DNA of 64,000 bases from Nitrobacter vulgaris (lineage in GTDB: Bacteria > Pseudomonadota > Alphaproteobacteria > Rhizobiales > Xanthobacteraceae): the NCBI RefSeq assembly GCF_031453995.1, contig NZ_JAVDPZ010000005.1, positions 124,001-188,000 of the forward strand, read 5' to 3'. The position numbers were made by a program, and so were the translations under genes. The stretch's first letter is position 1. The number at the start of each line of letters is the position of its first letter. The notes beneath the pieces were generated by a model, which saw nothing but the letters and a program-made list of their open reading frames with translations, was not told the DNA's origin and searched no databases. This document shows positions 50,584 to 58,736 of the stretch, piece by piece.

Positions 50584-51454
50584 GGCGCTATCCTTTCCGT
50601 GAGAGGAAGGCGTGAGCGCTAGCGGGCGTTCTCGTCACCGATAAAAGTCACGATCAGTGCGGTGATCAACCAACATCGCGTATTCGAACGGGGAGTTCTG
50701 CGCACTATTGGACACAGCGTGTTCACGAGCGCTTGAATGCCCTTTGCCTTTCGGCACATCCGGCACCAGGAGTTTTCACACAACGCGGCTCGACTCTGGC
50801 GGTCTGCCGTGGATCCCTAATGAGATGGTCCAACTCCGCAAAAAGACCGAATGCCCACCTGCGGAAAGCCGATGCCCAGGGCATTGCCGCCGGGCGGGAT
50901 AGGTAAGCGTATTCTCACGTGCGTCGACTGCGATCCGCTACGGGACGAGAAGATGAAGGGCTGGCCTGCTGGCGATTTGGGTCGCGATCCACCGAGCGCG
51001 CTTTCCTGAAAGGGTCGTTTTGATCCGGAAATGCCATGACTGCGCTCCATTTCGGGTTCCAAAGCAACCTCCCGAGCCGTTGCCGTTCCTAAACGAGGAG
51101 CATACTTTGCCGCGAGCTGGTCCAACCGCTGGATCAATCTACTGTCTTGGCGGATGTCTGCCACGCATTGCGGGAAGGGGTCATGCCTGACTCTCCGTCC
51201 CCGATCAGGCGCCGCGGCACCCATCCGGCTGGCCTTTTTTGACTGGTTTGGGACAACTGTTTGTGACCGTTAATCTAGCAACTCAATCGGTGCCAACAGC
51301 ATTGGTTCGTCGGATGGTTTTGCCGACCGTCCATCTCCTGGAGCCCGTCGGTGAAAGCCCCTTCGCCGGCGGGTTCTTTAGTTTTATGTGTGCGGCGCTG
51401 CCTTCCATTCGTCCAGACGGAAGCGCGAATGGCAACGATGTCGCATCCTCAATC
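50584..51454. other. Gap with only weak ORFs
   Basis: A minus-strand frame at 50817-51224 contains a plausible helical stretch (QDSRLIQRLDQLAAKYAPRL) but has no ribosome site or known motif and may be a decayed gene. The plus-strand frame 51239-51526 is unsupported. Confidence 0.4.
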
Positions 51455-51649
51455 CTAAGTGGTGTTCTTATTGATCGCGGACGTCGGACTTTGATTGCCG
51501 GGCTGCGTTGCGCTGACCGGATCTGACGCGGGAAACGTATCTTCCAGTCCTTTCTCCAGCCGCTCATGCATTTCCTTGTCGGCCTTTATGGCCTCCTTTG
51601 GATCCTCCGCGTTCACATCGCGACGTGTAGGGTCAAATTTCTCAGCCAT
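51455..51649 (-). CDS. Small hydrophilic protein with DTFPASDP motif
   Basis: 64 aa, MAEKFDPTRRDVNAEDPKEA, then LEKGLEDTFPASDPVSATQP. The DTFPASDP string is a recurrent feature of small Rhizobiales proteins of unknown role (from memory). GGGAG lies nine bases before ATG 51649, and a consensus stress promoter lies 29 bases upstream. Confidence 0.72.
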   Translation of the reverse strand: MAEKFDPTRRDVNAEDPKEAIKADKEMHERLEKGLEDTFPASDPVSATQPGNQSPTSAINKNTT

Positions 51650-51677
51650 TGTAAGCTCCCTTGTCATGAGCCGAGTA

Positions 51678-51702
51678 AACGTCGCCCTGATCATGGCGTT
51701 CC
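51678..51702 (-). promoter_or_regulatory. sigma-EcfG-type promoter
   Basis: Minus strand GGAAC at 51702-51698, 17 bases, GTT at 51680-51678. Confidence 0.66.
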
Positions 51703-52479
51703 GCGCCCGCGATCGCGGGCGCGCTCCGTCGGACTCTTGCGCTGACGCTAAATGGCGGCTTCCTCGAGCCAGGAATCCTGCACCCACCTCGCGCACTCGC
51801 TGTCCGCTCGGTCGGCCAGCCCCTCGCCGGCGAGTTCGGGCTCGGCAGCGATCGGCATTTGGAACGTCGGATCGTCAGCGGAATTGCATGAACCATGCCC
51901 AGGTACTTCTTCCATTTGGCAGGCCAGCTTCCAGCTAATGACCTGATGGGTCACGAACATCAATGATGATGAAGCGCTGGAACACGGAAGCTTCATCGCT
52001 CACCGCGTCGGAACGGAAAAACCAGACATGGTGCGCGAAGAGAACTTCATCTTAGTGACCAACGAGAGGGGCGACGAGCTGTTCAAAGTCCCTATCACAT
52101 CCACTTTGAGCGCAGGAACCGAAGGAAGCTTGAGGTCTTCAAGAAGGCCGTGCAGTGTCACGTCTGAGTTTTTCTCAAGACCGTTGACGAGCTCGAGGGA
52201 TTCTGCCGGCTAGAGGCCGGTGAGAGCCGTAAAAACTGATGATCTTCCAACCTGGGGCTGCCCCGGACGTTAAAACTCGCGATCGAGTCCTTGTCGAACC
52301 GACCATCGAGCGAGACGAGTCCATCACTTCCCATCGTGCTGCCGTACGCATCCAGGTCCGTAGCGAAGCGCGTAGGGCATCCTACAAGTCTCGCGGTGTA
52401 ATCGTTGTCATGTGATCTATCTCTCATGCGCCGGTCGGCTGGAAACAAATTCAGTCCCGTCTATTATGGGAGTGAAGAT
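51703..52479. other. Gap with a possible gene remnant
   Basis: In the plus strand a frame open from about 51960 to 52213 reads EHGSFIAHRVGTEKPDMVRE then NFILVTNERGDELFKVPI, which resembles a small alpha/beta DUF6894-like end, but there is no start and it runs into unrelated sequence. A GGAAC-N17-CTT at 52115 has no gene at the right distance. Confidence 0.35.
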
Positions 52480-52740
52480 ATGACAAAAAGGATTGCATTA
52501 GCTGCTGCGCTAACCTTGGGTCTCGCTTTTGGAATCCCTCAGGTCTCATTCGCCCAAGGCGACAATGTAGACGGTGGAGCGCATCCCCGGAGCGGTGTGC
52601 CTTCTGCGGGTGAGCAGGGCGCAAATTCAGCATCGGGATCGGCTACCGGGCACAATAGGATGATGGCCCCAAGGGACGGCAAGCAGCCAGCAAGCACCTC
52701 GAAAGCATCCCAATACACCGAACAAGAAAATGAAAAATAA
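52480..52740 (+). CDS. Small exported protein, GDNVDGGAHP family (copy B)
   Basis: 86 aa. Signal peptide about 1-24 (ending VSFAQG), then the same mature core as copy A at 25327 (GDNVDGGAHPRSGVP, GANSASGSATGHNRMMAP). Near codon 75 this copy has one extra base, so it ends SKASQYTEQENEK; the old tail (NKKMKNNSSDY in copy A style) can be read in the next frame. It may still work, as the core is intact. Confidence 0.75.
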   Translation: MTKRIALAAALTLGLAFGIPQVSFAQGDNVDGGAHPRSGVPSAGEQGANSASGSATGHNRMMAPRDGKQPASTSKASQYTEQENEK

Positions 52741-52887
52741 CTCTTCGGACTATTAGGATCATTTACAGGTCCGCCCCATTGCGGGACTTTGCAAGCTCCC
52801 CCGCCATCTGCTACGGCCGGTGGCGGGCGCGTGCTTCGGTTGTCATGCCCCGACCGGTGCTTGTAGTGACTATTCAGGTAAGTTTAA

Positions 52888-53169
52888 GGATGGGTCGCCG
52901 CACTATACGTTATCTATAGTTCAATACCTTCTGAGCGAATCGGTCGTGCAGAGTTCAAAGATCGATGGGCGAGAAAGAAGCCCGAAGGCGCTCGCCCACG
53001 GTACGCGACGATTGATGACTTCGACCTCGATCTCGGCCCGCGCAAGATCGTGGATGAGCTGCAGCAGGACTGGAGCCACTATTTCGCGAAACTCGCCGAC
53101 GCGATCCTGCAGCGCCTCGTTCCGCGCCTCTGTGGTCACTTTGAACCGTCTCCCGCTCCGGACGTTTAG
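52888..53169 (+). pseudogene. Fragment of unknown gene, no start
   Basis: A frame open from 52888 to TAG 53167-53169 reads RAEFKDRWARKKPEGARPRY, ATIDDFDLDLGPRKIVDELQ, QDWSHYFAKLADAILQRLVP. The last 65 codons look like real protein with good codon use, but no start codon is present. I do not recognise it. Confidence 0.45.
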
Positions 53170-53250
53170 GAAGACAAGATCGAGGCACACTTTAAGAACG
53201 GTGTGCTAAACGTGGTGCTTCCTAAGAGTCATAAAGCTGAGTCACAGTGA
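53170..53250 (+). pseudogene. C-terminal remnant of small heat-shock protein (HSP20)
   Basis: EDKIEAHFKNGVLNVVLPKS followed by HKAESQ and TGA: this is the typical last beta strands of an alpha-crystallin domain (GVL-V-LPK). It begins directly after the stop of the preceding fragment; the rest of the gene is missing. So two unrelated gene ends are joined here by deletion. Confidence 0.7.
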
Positions 53251-53573
53251 AGCGCATCGGGTCAAGAGCTGAGGAACAGCGGGGCGGCGAGGTGACGCCA
53301 GCCCCTACAGTTTAACTGAGGAGTTGGCTTGCACTAATCGCCAGGCGGACGCTCGAATGCGGCTTGAGTATCCCCCCGGTATCAGTCCGAGGCGTATCCC
53401 AATCCATCGCCGATCGAGAGATTAGCGTTGAAATCGAATTTGCGCTTCTGGCTTCCCAACTTTAACCCGTAACGTCCATTGTCTTGCCATAACCGTGGGC
53501 CGAGGAAAGTGTGCAGGCCGTGCTTGGTCCTTGATCGGTCCTACAACGCAATTGGAACGCGAGAACGAGAGCC
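53251..53573. other. Gap without supported gene
   Basis: Upstream region of the AI-2E-family permease; no consensus stress promoter. Confidence 0.4.
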
Positions 53574-54632
53574 GTGCGTAGGATTGAACACCAGAGTTTT
53601 CTGTTGCTGCTTGTCGCTGTCACCCTGGCGTTCGCCTGGGTTCTTCAGCCGTTCTATGGCGCTGTGCTCTGGGCGATCGTCATGGCGGTGATTTTTGCGC
53701 CAACTTATCGAAGGCTGCTCACATTGGTGCCCGACCGGCCAAGCCTTGCTGCCGCGGGTACCGTTCTGATCATTATCGCGATCGTCATCCTGCCGCTTGC
53801 GATGATCACGGCCTCCCTGGTTCAGGAAGCATCGATCGTGTTCGCGAAGTACCAGTCCGGCGAGTACAGTTTCGCCAACTACTCTCAGCGGATACTCGAG
53901 GTACTGCCTGCCTGGGCAACGGGCCTAATCGAGCGGTTCAACCTGACGGATTTTTCTGCCCTGCGCGAGCGGTTCGCGGCTGGCCTGATGAAGGGGGGTC
54001 AAGTTCTCGCCCCGCAGGCGCTTAGCATCGGGGTGAACACGTTCGACTTCATGGTCGGTCTCGGCATCATGCTCTATCTTTTGTTCTTCCTATTGCGGGA
54101 CGGCAGAGCACTAGCTGAACAGATCAAGAAGGCCATTCCACTCCATAGCGACCAAAAGGCGGCGCTCTTTACGAGATTCGCCGAGGTCGTTCGCGCCACC
54201 GTAAAAGGTGGGATTGTGGTCGCCATCGTCCAAGGTGCGCTTGGCGGCATTGCGTTCTGGTTCCTGGGATTCCACGCGGCACTGCTATGGGCCGTGGTGA
54301 TGGCGTTTCTGTCGCTGATCCCTGCGGTCGGCGCCACATTGGTCTGGCTTCCGGTTGCGATCTACTTACTGGTGACCGGCGCCGTATGGCAGGGTATCGG
54401 ACTAAGCCTGTACGGCGTGCTGGTGATCGGATTGGTGGACAATCTGCTCCGCCCATTTCTGGTCGGGAAGGGCACCAAACTGCCTGACTATGTGGTGCTG
54501 ATTTCCACGCTCGGCGGCATCGAAGTCTTCGGCCTGAACGGTTTCGTCATCGGTCCGCTGATCGCGGCAATGTTCATGGTGAGCTGGGAAATATTTTCGG
54601 CATCCCGAGGAGCGGTGCAGGACGGCGCATAG
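53574..54632 (+). CDS. AI-2E-transporter-family permease
   Basis: 352 aa, seven to eight predicted membrane helices. Family pattern: paired N-terminal helices (SFLLLLVAVTLAFAWVLQPF), a cytoplasmic loop (about 90-140), LYLLFFLLRDGRALAEQIKK near 165, and the C-terminal FLSLIPAVGATLVWLPVAIY and LVGKGTKLPDYVVLISTLGG. The family includes the AI-2 exporter TqsA and sodium/proton antiporters; which applies is open. GTG 53574 start. Single gene. Confidence 0.88.
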   Translation: MRRIEHQSFLLLLVAVTLAFAWVLQPFYGAVLWAIVMAVIFAPTYRRLLTLVPDRPSLAAAGTVLIIIAIVILPLAMITASLVQEASIVFAKYQSGEYSFANYSQRILEVLPAWATGLIERFNLTDFSALRERFAAGLMKGGQVLAPQALSIGVNTFDFMVGLGIMLYLLFFLLRDGRALAEQIKKAIPLHSDQKAALFTRFAEVVRATVKGGIVVAIVQGALGGIAFWFLGFHAALLWAVVMAFLSLIPAVGATLVWLPVAIYLLVTGAVWQGIGLSLYGVLVIGLVDNLLRPFLVGKGTKLPDYVVLISTLGGIEVFGLNGFVIGPLIAAMFMVSWEIFSASRGAVQDGA

Positions 54633-54929
54633 CGACGGCGCGGTGACGTATCTTGGCGCGTGCTCTCTCCGGACAAACAATCCCTCCGCGCCACGTCGGC
54701 ATCTGGTATCGCGATCAGTCTGCAACGATCGACCGAATTCTGCTATTCGCGAGGGCTCAATCCGCGCTCGAGTTTCAGGATTTCGACGGAGGTGACGCCC
54801 TCTTCTGCTTCCCGCGGAAGAGGGATTCCAATTCCAGCGCGGCGATGGCAGGTGGGTTGTTATGCCGCTCATTTGATTATCCCCTGAGCGTAGGTGACTG
54901 TCCCTAAGGACTCGAGCTGAGCCGTCGCG
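54633..54929. other. Gap without supported gene
   Basis: Convergent spacer between the permease and DUF4336 genes; nothing seen. Confidence 0.4.
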
Positions 54930-55670
54930 TCAGTCTATAAGCCAGCGCAGCGCGCGCCGGAGTTGCGTTGCTCCATCGCGGTCGAACCAACGTCCATGGG
55001 CGAAGATGACGCGCTCCGGCGCCCAGCCCACCAGCTTTCGGGCAGCAGCTGCGGCTATGTCTCTTTTTCTGTTGATTGCGAACCGAAGATGCACGGGAGC
55101 TTTCCCGTTGGGCGCTATGGCACCTGCCAAGCGCACCAGCGGCCGGACAAGAGGACTGATCTTCTCGGGCTCGAAATTCTGGATGAGATCGGTCAGCACG
55201 AGCGTGGATGTTGAGCGATGGAAAAAGGCCACCTCGTTGACGCCGAACCCACCGGGTACGACCGCCTGTTCGATATCAAGCGCCCAGGCTTCTGGGGCAT
55301 AGGGTCCCAGATCGTGATCGAGAGCGACCCCGGACTTCTTCACCTGCGAACGTTGCCGCAGGCCAAGCGCCGCCCAGGTCACAACATCGGGATAGCGTGC
55401 CTGCCAATCTTTCAGAAAAGACCAGTGCGCTACGTTTGGCGCAACAAGATGTCGGATCGTGCCAATCCGGTGGAGCTCCGAGTCGAGCCCTTCGTCATAG
55501 CGCGTAGGTGAATGCAGCCAGAGGTCACCGCTCTTCAAGCGAACCACAGTCATCCGAACGGGAATGGCGAGTCCCATTGCGTGGAGTGGGCCGCTGTCAA
55601 CGATCCAGATATCAGGTGCAACCGGCTTCAGGACGTCGAGCGGAGGGTAAACAGTTCTAGATTCTAACAT
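54930..55670 (-). CDS. DUF4336 protein (metallo-hydrolase-like)
   Basis: 246 aa. DUF4336 pattern: VDSGPLHAMGLAIPVRMTVV, LWLHSPTRYDEGL, HLVAPNVAHWSFLKDWQARY, FFHRSTSTLVLTDLIQNF, VIFAHGRWFDRDG. The fold is related to metallo-beta-lactamases, with His residues at APNVAHW and FAHGRWF. Function unknown. ATG 55670. A consensus stress promoter ends 56 bases upstream. Confidence 0.85.
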   Translation of the reverse strand: MLESRTVYPPLDVLKPVAPDIWIVDSGPLHAMGLAIPVRMTVVRLKSGDLWLHSPTRYDEGLDSELHRIGTIRHLVAPNVAHWSFLKDWQARYPDVVTWAALGLRQRSQVKKSGVALDHDLGPYAPEAWALDIEQAVVPGGFGVNEVAFFHRSTSTLVLTDLIQNFEPEKISPLVRPLVRLAGAIAPNGKAPVHLRFAINRKRDIAAAAARKLVGWAPERVIFAHGRWFDRDGATQLRRALRWLID

Positions 55671-55725
55671 ATAAGCTCCGATTAGATAATGCCGGCCGAT
55701 TCCTCGGCACCGGCAACTTCAATCA

Positions 55726-55750
55726 AACCGGCGTCGCGAGCATGCGTTCC
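55726..55750 (-). promoter_or_regulatory. sigma-EcfG-type promoter
   Basis: Minus strand GGAAC at 55750-55746, 17 bases, GTT at 55728-55726, ahead of the DUF4336 gene. Confidence 0.62.
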
Positions 55751-55779
55751 TCCTGTCTGCTTGTCGTGTGAAGTCGTTG

Positions 55780-56057
55780 CTAATACCTACCAAGAACAGC
55801 CGAAATTTGCGCACTTGCGAATACCAAGAAGAGGCCAAGCAGGTTTGCGGGACCTGACATGGCATCCAGGCTTTTCAGCTTCGCTCCATCCAGCAACGTT
55901 TGCAGATCAAGCCCGATGGCAGCCTCGATTTCCGCAACTCCGTAGTTGCTTCATCGGCGTTCAGATTAGGCATAGCGGGCGCGAGGAAGTCAGGAGATTT
56001 GCGCATTCGGATTTCCAGGTCGTGATCTCTCGAAGCGCTCAATGCGTACGGTATTCC
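55780..56057 (-). pseudogene. 3' part of a gene cut by the IS66 element
   Basis: Next to the left end of the IS, the minus strand reads LEIRMRKSPDFLAPAMPNLN, ADEATTELR, then after a one-base loss in an A run IEAAIGLDLQTLLDGAKLKS, LDAMSGPANLLGLFLVFASA, ending at TAG 55782-55780. The 5' part should lie beyond the element but is not found there, so the insertion was followed by deletion. No family recognised; one membrane helix near the end. Confidence 0.5.
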
Positions 56058-56084
56058 GTAAGCGTCTATTCCTGACACGTCATT

Positions 56085-57626
56085 TTAGTTGAGGATAGTT
56101 GCCGGGCGCCAGTTCCATGGCAAGAGCTGATCGAGCCGGCTCATGGGATGGCCGGCCGACATGCGTTCAAGGATGTCCTTGAGATAGGTGAAGGGCTCGA
56201 CGTCATTTAGCTTTGCCGTAGTGATGAGGGAGCAGACTGTGGCCCAGCGCTGAGCCCCGCCATCTGATCCGGCGAACAGGTGGTTCTTTCGTCCGAGCGT
56301 GACCGGACGAATGGCGCGTTCGACGGTGTTGGTGTCGAGCTCGATGCGGCCGTCATTGAGGAAGCAGCAAAGAGCATCCCAGCGGCTCAGGGCATAGCGA
56401 GTGGCATCGGCGAGCCCGCCGCGCGGCGGGATTTGGGCGAGTTGCATTTCAAGCCATGCTTTCATCGCTGTGACCAGAGGCAACGACTTTGATCGACGCA
56501 TGCTTTGCCGTGCGTCTGCGGTCTGGCCGCGGATGGCGGCCTCGATCACGTAAAGCTCGGCGATGCGTCGCAGCGCTTCGGTCGCGACAGGCGAGGCGGT
56601 CGCCTGCTGCACCTCGTAGAACTTCCGCCTGGCGTGAGCCCAACAAGCTGCGAGCTGGATGGTGCCGCCGTCGCGAAGCCGATCGAACCCGGGATAACCG
56701 TCGACCTGAACGATGCCGCTGAAGTTGGCCAGATGAGCAGCGGGACGCTCAGCCTTGCGATCCGGACTGTAGAGATAGACCGCGGCTGGCGGATCCGGCC
56801 CGTTCCAAGGCCGGTCATCGCGGGCGTACACCCACAACCGGCCAGTTTTGGTGCGGCCGCGGCCGGGATCGAGTACCGGGATCGGCGTGTCGTCGGCGAA
56901 CAGTTTCTGCGATGCAAAGATGTGTTCAGCGAGCTTGGATTGAAGGGGCTCCAGCCACCAGCAGGCGCCGCCGATCCAGTTCGCCAAGGTCGAGCGGTCC
57001 AACGTGACGCCCTGCCGGGCGAAGATCTGGCTCTGCCTGTAAAGCGGGAGGTGATCGCAGTATTTGGAGACCAGAACATGGGCGAGCAGAGCCGGGGAGG
57101 CCAGCCCCTTGGCGATCGGCCGCTCTGGTGCTGGCGCTTGATGGATAGTCCCGCAGGCCCGACAGCCATAGCGCGTCCGGCAGATTCGGATGACCCGCAG
57201 CCGCGCCGGCACGTGGTCGAGCATCTCGCTCGTCGTTTCGCCGATCAAGTGTAGTATGCCGCCGCAACAGGGGCAGGTTTGATGCTCAACATCGAGCCTG
57301 ACATCCTCGCGGGGCAAGTGCACCGGCAGGCTCGGGCGCTCGCTTTGGGTCCTCGGGGGACGGCTCTCGGCTGGCGGAGGCGGAAGGCTAGTTTCGACGC
57401 GCGCAAGATCGGCGTTGAGGTCTTCGAAGCCGAGTTGCAACTGCTCGTCATCGAGCCGCTCAGCCCGGCGGCCGTACTGGTTGCGCTGCAGCCTCTTGAT
57501 GATGAGATTGAGCCGTTCGATCTCGGCCTTCGCCTCGCTGAGGCTGACGCGCTCGGCTACAAGCGAACGCACCAGCTTTTGCAGCGTCTCCACGTCGTCG
57601 GGCAGTGCGGCGAGATCGACGTTCAT
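56085..57626 (-). CDS. tnpC: IS66 transposase TnpC
   Basis: 513 aa DDE-type transposase. N-terminal coiled coil (about 10-60), zinc finger region CPCCGG near 125 and CGACGTIHQAP-like C-R-C around 158, then the catalytic core: DDTPIPVLDPG (first Asp near 245), VQVDGYPGFD (second Asp near 303), ACWAHARRKFYE, and LDTNTVERAIRPV (Glu near 432) followed by GRKNHLFAGSDGGA. Apparently intact and able to work with TnpA and TnpB. Confidence 0.95.
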   Translation of the reverse strand: MNVDLAALPDDVETLQKLVRSLVAERVSLSEAKAEIERLNLIIKRLQRNQYGRRAERLDDEQLQLGFEDLNADLARVETSLPPPPAESRPPRTQSERPSLPVHLPREDVRLDVEHQTCPCCGGILHLIGETTSEMLDHVPARLRVIRICRTRYGCRACGTIHQAPAPERPIAKGLASPALLAHVLVSKYCDHLPLYRQSQIFARQGVTLDRSTLANWIGGACWWLEPLQSKLAEHIFASQKLFADDTPIPVLDPGRGRTKTGRLWVYARDDRPWNGPDPPAAVYLYSPDRKAERPAAHLANFSGIVQVDGYPGFDRLRDGGTIQLAACWAHARRKFYEVQQATASPVATEALRRIAELYVIEAAIRGQTADARQSMRRSKSLPLVTAMKAWLEMQLAQIPPRGGLADATRYALSRWDALCCFLNDGRIELDTNTVERAIRPVTLGRKNHLFAGSDGGAQRWATVCSLITTAKLNDVEPFTYLKDILERMSAGHPMSRLDQLLPWNWRPATILN

Positions 57627-57697
57627 ACGAGAAGAATCTAACTGACTCGCACCGTTCTCGCCGCATTTCTTGCATCATCGAGTCAATCGGTCGCAGA

Positions 57698-58057
57698 TCA
57701 TCCGGCAATTGCCGGACGCCAGCGTTGCTCGGGCGCGCGCCAATCGACACCTTCGATCAGCAGCGATAGCTGTGCCGAGGTCAACGACAGCGTTTCGCCA
57801 GGCGCAATGCTCGGCGGCCACAGAAAGACGCCGTGCTCGAGCCGTTTTGTGAACAGGCAGAAGCCGGTGCCATCCCAGTAGATGATCTTGATAAGGTTGG
57901 CCCTGGTGCGACCTCGGAAGACAAACAGATGTCCGGTAAATGGATCCTGGTGCAGGACGCCTTGCACCAGCATCGCGAGACCGTCGATGCCTTTGCGCAT
58001 ATCGATGTAGCCCAGAGCCAGGTGCACCTTTACGTTTGGAGGAAGCAAGGCCGTCAT
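57698..58057 (-). CDS. tnpB: IS66 accessory protein TnpB
   Basis: 119 aa, the standard TnpB length. Motifs: KVHLALGYIDMRKGIDGLAM, GHLFVFRGRTRANLIKIIYW, GTGFCLFTKRLE. ATG 58057 overlaps the tnpA stop (ATGA), so translation is coupled, the normal arrangement for IS66. Confidence 0.95.
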   Translation of the reverse strand: MTALLPPNVKVHLALGYIDMRKGIDGLAMLVQGVLHQDPFTGHLFVFRGRTRANLIKIIYWDGTGFCLFTKRLEHGVFLWPPSIAPGETLSLTSAQLSLLIEGVDWRAPEQRWRPAIAG

Positions 58058-58575
58058 GGCATGGCCCTCTCGGCCGCAGGTGTCGCTCCGTCGGCGATCT
58101 GCACAGTGACGAAGCCGAGCTCTTTCGCTGCGGCAACGTCCTGCTTCCATCGGCGCAGAACGCGCGGAGCGATGCCGTAGCGGCGCGAGATCTCGCTGCC
58201 GCTCGCACCGGACCGTATCATCTCTTCAAGAATCCAACGCTTGTCGGCTTCGCTGAACCGTCGCCGATGCCCTTCACGTGGTCTTGGAACAATGGGCTCC
58301 GCTGCCGCCGAGGAGGGATAAGACCCCGGACTTACAAGGGGACTTAACGGCGGACTAAGGGGAGGACTTAAGGGGCGTCGTCGATACAACAGCTTCCGCT
58401 TGGGCGGCTGTGGCTCCACTTTAAACAACGATCGCCAGTTGCCAAACGCCTTGAGCGGAATGCCTTGCGCTTCACAATATTGACGTTGATTCAAGTCGCT
58501 ACGCGTCCATGCCTCGTGATGCGCCCGCCAAAAATCCTCGCCTTGACGTCTCCACCCTCGATGTTCGCTCGTCAT
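58054..58575 (-). CDS. tnpA: IS66 accessory protein TnpA, with repeat insert
   Basis: 173 aa. N-terminal DFWRAHHEAWTRSDLNQRQY and C-terminal HTH (RRRFSEADKRWILEEMIRSG, SEISRRYGIAPRVLRRWKQD) are typical. Between them lies an odd Ser/Pro/Leu repeat (PLSPPLSPPLSPLVSP, about 79-95) coded by about four tandem copies of a 12 base unit around TTAAGTCC. ATG 58575. Confidence 0.9.
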   Translation of the reverse strand: MTSEHRGWRRQGEDFWRAHHEAWTRSDLNQRQYCEAQGIPLKAFGNWRSLFKVEPQPPKRKLLYRRRPLSPPLSPPLSPLVSPGSYPSSAAAEPIVPRPREGHRRRFSEADKRWILEEMIRSGASGSEISRRYGIAPRVLRRWKQDVAAAKELGFVTVQIADGATPAAERAMP

Positions 58576-58736
58576 GCTGTTCTCTCCATCTTCAAATTGA
58601 AGACAGGAACAGATCGGAGTCGCTAACGATCGAACAAGGGTGCGAGAAATGGACGCTTACCATTCGCTCACTGCTTTAAGTTTTCCGTTCCCTGTTCTTC
58701 GAACCATTTTCCCTGATAAGCTTTGCAGGGAATTAC

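Larger units (their letters stand above)
56058..58660 (-). mobile_element. IS66-family insertion sequence
   Basis: A complete 2603 bp element. The left end begins GTAAGCGTCTATTCCT at 56058; the right end, read inward on the other strand from 58660, begins GTAAGCGTCCATTTCT, so the terminal inverted repeats match at 14 of 16. Inside are tnpA, tnpB and tnpC in order on the minus strand. The 8 bases outside each end (GGTATTCC and CATTCGCT) differ, so no target duplication remains. Confidence 0.93.

Noticed and set aside
51748..51996. 82 aa minus-strand ORF upstream of the 51649 gene
   Set aside because: It would run through the consensus stress promoter at 51678-51702 region and lacks a ribosome site.
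56050..58668. 8 bp target-site duplication of the IS66 element
   Set aside because: The 8-mers outside the terminal repeats are GGTATTCC and CATTCGCT and do not match.
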